A stretch of 27,987 bases of DNA from an uncultured Ruminococcus sp. GTDB taxonomy: Bacteria > Bacillota > Clostridia > Oscillospirales > Ruminococcaceae. The number at the start of each line of letters is the position of its first letter. Position 1 is the first letter of the stretch. Shown in pieces: positions 14,764-21,944 of this stretch. Both the position numbers and the translations under genes were made by a program. The stretch covers positions 1 to 27,987 of the forward strand of contig NZ_CALDMP010000070.1 of NCBI RefSeq assembly GCF_937915125.1. The letters are read 5' to 3'. Under the pieces are notes generated by a model. The model was not told the DNA's origin. It saw only the letters and a list, made by a program, of their open reading frames with translations, and searched no databases.

Positions 14764-14792
14764 TTGACATTCGTTGCGAATTGTTGTATATT
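14764..14792 (+). promoter_or_regulatory. Promoter with candidate operator for the ABC importer operon
   Basis: TTGACA (14764-14769), a 17-bp spacer and TATATT (14787-14792). The inverted repeat ATTCG-TTG-CGAAT (14769-14781) fills most of the spacer, where a bound repressor would block RNA polymerase. The regulator is not in the window. Confidence 0.7.
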
Positions 14793-14811
14793 AAGCTTAT
14801 CACAGGAAATG

Positions 14812-14937
14812 TTCCCTATGCCCGATTTGTGCATTTTTACAGGGAATATCAACGAAAGACAGTGCGGCGTTGGACATGCGCTGTCCGTATTACATTTGCT
14901 TATTACACTGGTGTGCTAATCGGCAGAGCAGTGTAAT
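14812..14937 (+). promoter_or_regulatory. Structured 5' leader of the ABC importer operon
   Basis: Hairpin 1 pairs TTCCCTATGC with GCAT...AGGGAA (14812-14846, with an internal loop). Hairpin 2 is a perfect 9-bp stem ATTACACTG/CAGTGTAAT (14902-14910, 14929-14937) with an 18-nt loop, ending 10 nt before the ribosome binding site. Neither is followed by a T run. They may stabilise the mRNA or affect translation. I recognise no known riboswitch. Confidence 0.45.
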
Positions 14938-14963
14938 ATATATATTTAAGGAGGAAAATTCCA

Positions 14964-16457
14964 ATGAACAAGTTGAAAAGAACACTGGCTTTGATGGCTG
15001 CCCTGGCTATGACTGCAACTGCATTCGTAGGCTGTGGCGACGAAAGCAGCTCTTCTGAGTCTTCTTCTCAGGCTGAGAGCTCTGCTGATGCAGAAGAGAG
15101 CAGCGAAGAAGAGGGCGGCGAGGAGTCTTCTGAGGAGGCTGAAGAGTCTTCTGAGTCTGCTGCTGGCTATGAGAACGTTGAGATCCCGGCTCTGGGTGCA
15201 CCGGACGGCTCCCTGAAGGACGGCGGCGACAAGCTGACAATCCTGTGCTGGAACGAAGATGACCTGCAGTACATGTACGACATCGTTGCTGATGCAACCG
15301 GCATGGACAAGAGCATGATCAACTACAAGAACGTTGGTTCTAACGGTACTGAGGCTAACGAACAGTACGCACAGGTATTCCTGTCTGGCGACGACGTTGA
15401 CCTGTACTTCTGCGACGCTGACTGGAACATGGCTTATCAGAACAACGATGAGTATTCTGCTCCGCTGTCTGCAGTAGGTATCTCTGAAGACATGTATGCA
15501 AATGCTTATGGCTACACTGTAGCCATGGGCAAGGACAAGAACGGCGTCCTGAAGGGTGCTTCTTGGCAGGCTGCAGCAGGCGGCTATGCATACAGAGCTG
15601 ACCTGGCTGAAGAGTACCTGGGTGTAACTACTCCGGAAGATATGCAGGCACAGATCGGCAGCTGGGATGACTTCTGGGCAACTGCAGCTACCGTATATGA
15701 GAAGTCTGGCAACACCACTGCTATGGCTGACTCTCTGGGCGGCGTTTGGAGAGCATACTCCAACGGTAACAGAACTGCTTCCTGGGTAAAGGATGGCAAG
15801 CTGGATCCGTCTTCTGTAGGTGACTTCTTCTCCATGGCGAAGGAGAACTATGACAAGGGTTACATCTCTGGTGCAACTCAGTGGACTGACGACTGGCTCC
15901 CGCAGGGTCAGTCTGACGGCGCTCAGGCTAACAAGACCTTCGGCTTCTTCTTCCCGACATGGGCAATCGCAGCAGGCGGTTCTCTGGAACAGGCTCAGGG
16001 CGGCGAAGGCGGCTCCACATATGGTAAGTATGCACTGTGCGAAGGCCCGACATCTTGGTTCTGGGGCGGCACATGGATCTGCGTATATCCGAAGACTGAT
16101 AACGCTACCGAGGCTGGTCAGTTCATCTACACTATGACTGCTGATGCTGATGCAATGCAGAAGTATGTAGACGTTCGCGGCGACTTCGTAAACAACAAGG
16201 GCGTTATGGCTGCTACAACTGCTGCTGGCACAAACAGCAACCCGCTGTTCGGTGGCCAGGATCAGTTCCAGATCCTGTTCGGCTCTGCTGACAAGATCGA
16301 CATGAGCATCGCTACTCAGTATGATGCAAAGATCAACACTGACCTGCAGAATGCTGTACAGGATTACTGCAACGGCGTAACCGCTTCTGAGGATGACTGC
16401 ATGAACGCATTCCTGGATGCTGTTGCTGCTGACGTAACTGAGATCACTGTAGAATAA
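14964..16457 (+). CDS. Extracellular solute-binding lipoprotein of a sugar-type ABC importer
   Basis: A 497-aa lipoprotein. The signal peptide ends in A-F-V-G-C24, a type II lipobox processed by Lgt (also in this window) and signal peptidase II. A Ser/Glu-rich spacer (about 27-70) holds the domain off the membrane. The mature part is a family 1 (MalE-like) solute-binding domain beginning at K-L-T-I-L-C-W-N. Many aromatic residues (for example S-W-F-W-G-G-T-W) suit sugar stacking, so an oligosaccharide such as a cellodextrin is plausible but unproven. It leads an operon with two permeases. Its codons lean strongly to GCT, TCT, GAC, AAC, AAG and CTG, unlike most of its neighbours, which suggests very high expression. 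AAGGAGG lies 9 bases before the ATG. Confidence 0.92.
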   Translation: MNKLKRTLALMAALAMTATAFVGCGDESSSSESSSQAESSADAEESSEEEGGEESSEEAEESSESAAGYENVEIPALGAPDGSLKDGGDKLTILCWNEDDLQYMYDIVADATGMDKSMINYKNVGSNGTEANEQYAQVFLSGDDVDLYFCDADWNMAYQNNDEYSAPLSAVGISEDMYANAYGYTVAMGKDKNGVLKGASWQAAAGGYAYRADLAEEYLGVTTPEDMQAQIGSWDDFWATAATVYEKSGNTTAMADSLGGVWRAYSNGNRTASWVKDGKLDPSSVGDFFSMAKENYDKGYISGATQWTDDWLPQGQSDGAQANKTFGFFFPTWAIAAGGSLEQAQGGEGGSTYGKYALCEGPTSWFWGGTWICVYPKTDNATEAGQFIYTMTADADAMQKYVDVRGDFVNNKGVMAATTAAGTNSNPLFGGQDQFQILFGSADKIDMSIATQYDAKINTDLQNAVQDYCNGVTASEDDCMNAFLDAVAADVTEITVE

Positions 16458-16490
16458 GCTCATACTTATTTCTGATTTCACTCTATAAAA

Positions 16491-16531
16491 ACATGCTGCC
16501 TATAGGATGATTGCGTCCTATAGGCGTATGT
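16491..16531 (+). promoter_or_regulatory. Intercistronic hairpin between binding-protein and permease genes
   Basis: The perfect 10-bp stem GCCTATAGGA/TCCTATAGGC (16498-16507, 16516-16525) has an 8-nt loop and outer ACAT/ATGT pairing. No T run follows directly. Such structures between a binding-protein gene and permease genes usually protect the upstream message from 3' exonucleases or partly terminate transcription. Confidence 0.7.
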
Positions 16532-16575
16532 TTATCTCTTACTATTCTATTGAATTTTTGAAAGGGTGTGTGCAA

Positions 16576-17619
16576 ATGGCATCAGCTGCACAACGTCGTA
16601 TTAAATCGATTAGCTACGCCAAGTATGGTTACATGTTCATTGCCCCGTTCTTTCTCGTGTATTGTTTCTTCCAGGTCTGGCCGCTGATCCAGACGTTTAT
16701 CCTGAGCTTTCAGGGAAACGGCAGTGACGCAGGCAACTTCGTCGGATTCGATAACTATGCAACGATCTTGTTTGGTTCCGGTGAAGGCATGGGCCGTCGT
16801 GCCAAGGCAATGCAGGATCTGTTCCTGACTTCGTTCAAGAACACCGTCATTCTGTGGGTAGGTAACTTTATTCCCCAGATCCTCCTGTCTCTGCTGCTGG
16901 CAGTATGGTTCACAGACTCGAAGCTGCATATCCCGGGTGTGGGCTTTTTCAAGGTAGTTATGTATCTGCCGAACATCATCACCGCAGTATCTGTTGCAGC
17001 ACTGTTCATGCGCTTTATTTCTAACAGTGAGCTTTCTGCTGCAAACACTCTGCTGCTGCTGAACGACAGCGCATCGGTGAAATTCGAGGCATCTCCGATC
17101 TGGAGCCGTGGTATCGTCATGTTCATTCAGACGTGGATGTGGTTCGGTAATACCATGATCATGATGATGTCTGGTATCATGGGTATTAACCCGTCTCTGT
17201 TCGAAGCTGCTGCAATCGACGGCGCTTCCAGTGGTCAGGTGCTCCGCAAGGTCACTCTGCCTCTGCTGCGTCCGATGGTAGTTTATACATTGATCACTTC
17301 CATGATCGGTGGTCTCCAGATGTTCGATATTCCGTATCTGTATCACACAGGTGCTGGTAAGATCAACGCAAATCTGCGTACAGTTGCCGTGTTCGTTTAT
17401 GAACAGTTCCGTTCTGGCGCAAAGATTCACGAGCCGGACTACGGTATTGCCGGTGCTGCTTCGGTAATCCTGTTTATCATTACCGCTGCACTGGGTATCC
17501 TGGTATTCCGCATGAACCGTGATGAAGATGAGCATCGCAAGAAGAAAGAGCGCAAGGCTCTGGTGAAGGAATATAAGGCACAGCAGAAATTAGCGAAGAA
17601 TGGAGGTCTCGGCGCATAA
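16576..17619 (+). CDS. ABC sugar transporter permease, MalF/UgpA type
   Basis: A 347-aa inner membrane permease with about six membrane segments and a long first periplasmic loop. The ATPase-docking EAA loop reads E-A-A-A-I-D-G-A-S-S-G-Q-V-L-R-K-V-T-L-P and lies in the C-terminal third. The C-terminus is long, basic and cytoplasmic (R-K-K-K-E-R-K). It should form a heterodimer with the next gene product and import the sugar delivered by the lipoprotein. I chose the ATG at 16576, which has GAAAGGG upstream; the longer open frame starts inside the intercistronic hairpin. The gene overlaps the following permease start by one base. Confidence 0.92.
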   Translation: MASAAQRRIKSISYAKYGYMFIAPFFLVYCFFQVWPLIQTFILSFQGNGSDAGNFVGFDNYATILFGSGEGMGRRAKAMQDLFLTSFKNTVILWVGNFIPQILLSLLLAVWFTDSKLHIPGVGFFKVVMYLPNIITAVSVAALFMRFISNSELSAANTLLLLNDSASVKFEASPIWSRGIVMFIQTWMWFGNTMIMMMSGIMGINPSLFEAAAIDGASSGQVLRKVTLPLLRPMVVYTLITSMIGGLQMFDIPYLYHTGAGKINANLRTVAVFVYEQFRSGAKIHEPDYGIAGAASVILFIITAALGILVFRMNRDEDEHRKKKERKALVKEYKAQQKLAKNGGLGA

Positions 17620-18506
17620 TGGAAAATGTTGGTGTAAAAGACAATTATATATTGGTGCAGAGACTGAAATCTGCTGGATGCTTCATTGTCTGCGTTTTGC
17701 TGACACTGATTTGTCTGGTTCCGCTGTATATCATGATCATGAATGCAACCCATGGGGATGCTGCACTTCGTGCACAACCGCTGCAGTTTCTGCCGGGCGG
17801 CGATCTGTTGACCAACATCAAGAATATTGCCGGCGGTGAATTTCCACAGTCTCCGAACTTTAATGTTTGGCGTGGTTATAGAAACTCCCTGATTATTGCA
17901 GGCGGTTCCACCATTCTGACGGTATTCTTCTCTGCTCTGACTGCATATGGTCTGACTGTTTACGATTTCAAGCTTCGTGACGGCGCATATACATTCATTC
18001 TGGCAGTTATGATGATTCCGATCCAGGTAACATCTACTGGTTTCGTAAAGTTCATGGTTGGTACACTGGGTCTGGCGAACAGCTACATCCCGCTGATCAT
18101 TCCGGCAATTGCAGCTCCGGCTGTTGTATTCTACATGAGACAGTACATGAAGTCTTCTTTCCCGCTGGACATTGTAGAAGCTGCCCGTATTGACGGAAGC
18201 GGCGAGTTCCGTACCTTCCTGACCATTGCAATTCCGATGTGTAAACCGGCAATTGCAGTACAGGCGATCTTCGCATTTGTTCAGAACTGGAACAACTTCT
18301 ATACACAGAACATGATCATCATTTCCAATGAGAAGCGTTTCACAATGCCGATCATGATTCAGAGCGTACTGGGACAGGATAAGCACCCGGATCTGGGCGC
18401 ACAGTATGCTGCCGTAGCACTCTCTGTTATTCCGATTATCGCTATCTATCTGGTTCTGTCCAGATTCATCGTTGCTGGTGTTGCACTGGGCGGCGTAAAG
18501 GAATAA
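17619..18506 (+). CDS. ABC sugar transporter permease, MalG/UgpE type
   Basis: A 295-aa inner membrane permease with about six membrane segments and the EAA loop E-A-A-R-I-D-G-S-G-E-F-R-T-F-L-T-I-A-I-P. The C-terminus G-V-A-L-G-G-V-K-E is typical of MalG-type CUT1 permeases. Its ATG shares a base with the stop codon of the previous gene (TAATG), so the two permeases are translationally coupled. No ATPase gene follows: the transcript ends in a strong terminator. In many Firmicutes one shared MsmK/MalK-like ATPase serves several such importers, and that is the likely arrangement here. Confidence 0.92.
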   Translation: MENVGVKDNYILVQRLKSAGCFIVCVLLTLICLVPLYIMIMNATHGDAALRAQPLQFLPGGDLLTNIKNIAGGEFPQSPNFNVWRGYRNSLIIAGGSTILTVFFSALTAYGLTVYDFKLRDGAYTFILAVMMIPIQVTSTGFVKFMVGTLGLANSYIPLIIPAIAAPAVVFYMRQYMKSSFPLDIVEAARIDGSGEFRTFLTIAIPMCKPAIAVQAIFAFVQNWNNFYTQNMIIISNEKRFTMPIMIQSVLGQDKHPDLGAQYAAVALSVIPIIAIYLVLSRFIVAGVALGGVKE

Positions 18507-18538
18507 TGATTATCATTTTATGATGTAGTTTTTAAAAG

Positions 18539-18569
18539 GAGTCGTTGCCTTCGGGCAGCGGCTCTTTTT
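18539..18569 (+). terminator. Intrinsic terminator of the ABC importer operon
   Basis: An 11-bp stem, GAGTCGTTGCC with GGCAGCGGCTC (one G-T pair), closes a TTCG tetraloop and is followed by TTTTT. Confidence 0.92.
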
Positions 18570-18592
18570 CTCTGTGAATATATCACAAATAA

Positions 18593-18630
18593 CCCCCTGC
18601 CGGACTTGTATAAGCTTGCTCGGCAGGGGG
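18593..18630 (-). terminator. Terminator of the M16-lgt-folD operon
   Basis: A perfect 10-bp GC-rich stem, CCCCCTGCCG/CGGCAGGGGG, lies about 22 bp after the folD stop. On the minus strand it is followed by TTATTTG, a weak T run. It faces the importer terminator, so the convergent operons are insulated from both sides. Confidence 0.7.
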
Positions 18631-18651
18631 TCTGTTTATGGTATTGTGGGG

Positions 18652-19503
18652 TTATTTCTGTTTCAGTTCTGCTGCACGGAGGGTGTTTTTCATGAGCATG
18701 GTGATTGTCATGGGTCCGACACCGCCGGGAACAGGTGTAATGTAGCTTGTTTTCGGTTCAACTTCGGCAAATTCCACATCGCCGCAGAGTTTTCCGTTTT
18801 CGTCGTGGTTCATGCCAACATCAATGACCATAGCGCCTTCCTTGACCATGTCAGCCTTGATGAAATGTGCCTTGCCCACAGCGCTGACCAGAATGTCGGC
18901 GCTTGCGCAGATCTCTGCTAGATTTTTGGTGCGGGAATGGCAGATGGTTACGGTTGCATTGCGGTGTAACAGCAGCATTGCCATGGGCTTCCCCACAATA
19001 TTGCTTCGTCCGACCACAACACAGTTCTTGCCACTGATCTCCACGCCTGTACTGTCGATCAGTTCCATGACACCAGCCGGTGTGCAGGGGAGGAATTCAT
19101 AATCGCCGATCATGATTTTGCCCACGTTCATGGGGTGGAATGCGTCCACATCCTTGTCCGGGGAAATGGTGTTGATGACAGTCTGGGGATCAATGTGATC
19201 CGGCAGGGGCAGCTGTACTAGAATGCCGTGCACTTTGTTGTCCTTGTTGAGGACGCCGATGAGATCCAGAAGCTGTTCCTCTGTGGAATTCTCGCTGAGA
19301 CGATACTCGAATGCGTGGAAGCCAACTTCCTCGCACGCCTTTTGCTTGTTGCGAACGTAGATCTGCGATGCGGGGTCGTTTCCCACCAGAATTACCGCAA
19401 GACCCGGCTGAATGCCGTGGTTTTCCCGCAGTGTCTGTGCATCTTCACGAATTTTCTGTCGGATTGCAGCAGATACTTCTTTGCCTGAAATAATTTTTCC
19501 CAT
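18652..19503 (-). CDS. folD: Bifunctional methylenetetrahydrofolate dehydrogenase/cyclohydrolase
   Basis: A 283-aa cytoplasmic enzyme that interconverts 5,10-methylene-, methenyl- and 10-formyl-tetrahydrofolate with NADP, supplying one-carbon units for purines and formyl-Met-tRNA. Catalytic Tyr and Lys lie in S-Q-I-Y49-V-R-N-K53-Q-K. The cofactor domain has V-V-G-R-S-N-I-V-G-K-P, and the C-terminal signature P-V-P-G-G-V-G-P-M-T is intact. The length is standard. It is the last gene of a minus-strand operon. Its ribosome binding site AAAGGAGT overlaps the end of lgt, whose stop codon lies 5 bp before the folD start. Confidence 0.97.
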   Translation of the reverse strand: MGKIISGKEVSAAIRQKIREDAQTLRENHGIQPGLAVILVGNDPASQIYVRNKQKACEEVGFHAFEYRLSENSTEEQLLDLIGVLNKDNKVHGILVQLPLPDHIDPQTVINTISPDKDVDAFHPMNVGKIMIGDYEFLPCTPAGVMELIDSTGVEISGKNCVVVGRSNIVGKPMAMLLLHRNATVTICHSRTKNLAEICASADILVSAVGKAHFIKADMVKEGAMVIDVGMNHDENGKLCGDVEFAEVEPKTSYITPVPGGVGPMTITMLMKNTLRAAELKQK

Positions 19504-19508
19504 GTTCT

Positions 19509-20618
19509 TTACTCCTTTTCCGGTTTGTTTTCTTCTGTTTCATTGGGTTTCTCGTAAGTTGCATCTGTTTCTTCCGCAGATGCCTCTGCTGCATCGGATG
19601 TTTCAGATGCGTCCTCTGTGGGTTCTGATTCCAGAGCAGTTGTATCTTTCTTGGAGGAAACGGCTTTTTCCTGTTCCAGCTCTGCCAGAAGCATTTTGGA
19701 CTCCTTGGTGTCCTTATATAAATGGTAGTCGCAGCCCATTCGCTTTACCTTTGTACCAATGACAATTTGCAGCACAACGGATGCAACTACGCAGAGGATC
19801 GCCAGAAGCTGAGAAATACGGATATTACCGATAACCAGGCTATCTGTGCGAAGTCCCTCCACAAAGGCACGTTCCAGACCGTACCAACCAATATAGATCA
19901 GGAAAATCTGACCGTCATAGCGGCGGATTTTCTTTGCGAATATTGCCAGCAGCACAAAGCCCAGCAGGCACCAAATGGATTCATACAGGAAGCAGGGATG
20001 GACTGGCTGGGATGCATCCAGCTGTGTGCCGAAGTTGGCGTAATAAGAGGTGTAGGGATAGCTGTTTGTGATCCAGTCCTGAATGCGTCCGCCGGACATG
20101 CCGAAAATGCTATCCGTATTACAGCCGAACGCCTCCTGATTGAAAAAATTGCCCCAGCGTCCAATGCCCTGTCCCAGGAGAAAGCCGATGCCGGCAATGT
20201 CCAGAAGAGGCAGAATGCGTACCTTGCGCAGCTTTGCCACAAGACAGCCCACTAGCAATCCGCCGATAATACCGCCATAAATGGCAAGACCGCCTTCCCG
20301 CAGGTTGAATATGCTTTTCCAATCGCCGGCGTAATTATCCCAGTTCAGGAGCACATAGTAGGTACGTGCCCCCACGATTCCGCCGATAATGCCGCCAATG
20401 ACTGCATCCAGAAAACGTTCCGGATGCAGACCGTATTGCTTCACCTGGGTAAAGGCATAGATCAGGGCGAGCACCAATCCCAGGGTGATGAGAATACCGT
20501 ACCACTGGATGGACAGACCGCCGATCTCAAAGGCAGTGCTGTCCAGATGCAGATCAATACCCAGCTTCGGGAATACGATCTCGTTATAGTCCAGGGAGCC
20601 GATTGTTTCTGTTGCCAT
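19509..20618 (-). CDS. lgt: Prolipoprotein diacylglyceryl transferase
   Basis: A 369-aa membrane enzyme that transfers diacylglycerol from phosphatidylglycerol to the lipobox cysteine of prolipoproteins, the first step of lipoprotein maturation. About seven membrane segments span residues 35-290. The Lgt signature G152-R-W-G-N-F-F-N-Q-E-A-F-G (152-165 region) is present, as are H207-P-x-x-L-Y-E and the R250 region. An unusual Glu/Thr/Ala-rich cytoplasmic tail of about 65 residues (305-369) extends beyond the usual family length of around 260-300. It is downstream of two M16 peptidase-family genes (gap about 42 bp) and directly upstream of folD. Its substrates would include the solute-binding lipoprotein encoded nearby. 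Confidence 0.95.
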   Translation of the reverse strand: MATETIGSLDYNEIVFPKLGIDLHLDSTAFEIGGLSIQWYGILITLGLVLALIYAFTQVKQYGLHPERFLDAVIGGIIGGIVGARTYYVLLNWDNYAGDWKSIFNLREGGLAIYGGIIGGLLVGCLVAKLRKVRILPLLDIAGIGFLLGQGIGRWGNFFNQEAFGCNTDSIFGMSGGRIQDWITNSYPYTSYYANFGTQLDASQPVHPCFLYESIWCLLGFVLLAIFAKKIRRYDGQIFLIYIGWYGLERAFVEGLRTDSLVIGNIRISQLLAILCVVASVVLQIVIGTKVKRMGCDYHLYKDTKESKMLLAELEQEKAVSSKKDTTALESEPTEDASETSDAAEASAEETDATYEKPNETEENKPEKE

Positions 20619-20660
20619 ATGTGATTGCAGGATTCCGAGGAATCCCGCGCCTCCTTCCCA

Positions 20661-21944
20661 TTAGTTTGCAGGTTCGATAATGGACAGCGTCATGCGATTG
20701 ATATCCATTTCCTGTCGTAAGAATCGGTTGCAGTCCTCCAGTTTCAGCTCCGACAGAACGCGCAGCGTGTCATATAGTCCATAGCCAGCCATGTGGGAGG
20801 CAATCATGGAATTTGTCACGGAAGAAACGTTGTTCAGTTCCCGCACCAGCGCACCATACGTGGACTTCTTGAACTCGTTGAAAAGTGATTCATCCAGTCC
20901 GGTTTCCTGCGCATTTGTCAGTGCAGCAGCAATGCGGTCACGGACAGCACGGGGATCACGGGATTCGCCGCCGAAGATCACAGTAAAGAATCCATCGCCG
21001 TTGAAAATTTCGGTGGAGAATGTGGGATTGATGAGACCCTCCTGGAGCAGTTCCTGGTACAAAGGAGAAGAGGTGCCGGCGAGGACACGCATAGCAATGT
21101 GTGCTTCGATCTGAGCTTGCAGATTTTCGGCGCCGGTTTTTGGAGCACACTTGAAGCCGATATGGAACAAAGGCTGTCCCACCGCTGCTGTTTCTACAGT
21201 TTCGCTGCGTACAATATCCAGGGATTCCGTGGGGAACACTGTTTCCAGCTTCTGATCCTCACAGGGCTTCAGAAGGCGGTCTGCCACTTCCAGCACTTCA
21301 TCCACGGTACAGTTTCCGGCAACTGCCAGTACCATATTGTGGAGATTGTAGAATGTGCGGTAGCAGCGGTACAGGAGATCATCTGTGATCTGGGCAATGC
21401 TTTCGATGGTACCGGCAATGTCAATGCGTACCGGGTGCTTCTGATAGAGTCCGCCCAGCATGTTGAAAAAGACACGCCAGCCAGGATCGTCATCGCACAT
21501 GCGTATTTCCTGACCGATAATGCCCTGTTCCTTGGCAACACTCTCCGGCGTGAAATAAGGCGACTGGACAAAGGACAGCAGAATCTCCAGGGACGCCTTG
21601 AAATTGTCCGAGCAGTCGAAGTAGTAGCATGTCTTGTCAAAGGAAGTGAACGCATTGGCATCTGCACCGGTTTTGGCGTAGAGGTCGAATACATCGCAGT
21701 CCTCGTTTTCAAAGAGCTTATGTTCCAGGAAATGGGCAATGCCCTCAGGAACGGTGCAATAGTCGGTGTCCGCAGCCGTCTTGAACTGGGTGTTGATAGA
21801 GCCGTATTTTGTGCCGAACATCGCTTCTGTGGTGCTGAAGCCTTCCATTTCGCACACCAGGATCTCCAGACCGCTCTTGTGGTGAATGTGCACGTACTGA
21901 TCACCGGTCTGGGGTGAACGGACGATCGTCTTAGTTGTCTCCAT
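20661..21944 (-). CDS. M16-family zinc metallopeptidase, catalytic subunit (YmfH-like)
   Basis: A 427-aa M16B peptidase. The inverted zinc motif H71-F-L-E74-H75 is intact, and the third ligand is probably a glutamate in the A-K-E-Q-G-I-I-G-Q-E-I block about 75 residues later. It lacks a signal peptide, so it acts in the cytoplasm, probably on small peptides. M16B enzymes work as a clam-shell of two subunits. Here the partner is the gene upstream, whose stop codon this gene overlaps by 14 bp, so both are probably made in equal amounts. I chose the ATG at 21944 because GGAGG lies 9 bases upstream; the longer frame runs deep into the partner gene. Bacillus ymfF-ymfH have the same arrangement. 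Confidence 0.88.
   Translation of the reverse strand: METTKTIVRSPQTGDQYVHIHHKSGLEILVCEMEGFSTTEAMFGTKYGSINTQFKTAADTDYCTVPEGIAHFLEHKLFENEDCDVFDLYAKTGADANAFTSFDKTCYYFDCSDNFKASLEILLSFVQSPYFTPESVAKEQGIIGQEIRMCDDDPGWRVFFNMLGGLYQKHPVRIDIAGTIESIAQITDDLLYRCYRTFYNLHNMVLAVAGNCTVDEVLEVADRLLKPCEDQKLETVFPTESLDIVRSETVETAAVGQPLFHIGFKCAPKTGAENLQAQIEAHIAMRVLAGTSSPLYQELLQEGLINPTFSTEIFNGDGFFTVIFGGESRDPRAVRDRIAAALTNAQETGLDESLFNEFKKSTYGALVRELNNVSSVTNSMIASHMAGYGLYDTLRVLSELKLEDCNRFLRQEMDINRMTLSIIEPAN

Larger units (their letters stand above)
14620..14963. other. Intergenic region with promoter and structured leader of the ABC importer operon
   Basis: A 344-bp gap. 14620-14763 holds no clear feature; TTTCCGG and CCGGAAA are inverted there, but 35 nt apart and without a T run. 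The rest contains the operon promoter with a possible operator and a leader of about 165 nt with two hairpins before an AAGGAGG site at 14948-14954. Confidence 0.6.

Noticed and set aside
14946..16481. 511-aa Cys/Ser/Val-rich open frame opposite the solute-binding protein gene
   Set aside because: It results from the strong codon bias of the sense gene (few codons that read as stops in reverse); no domain or start site supports it.
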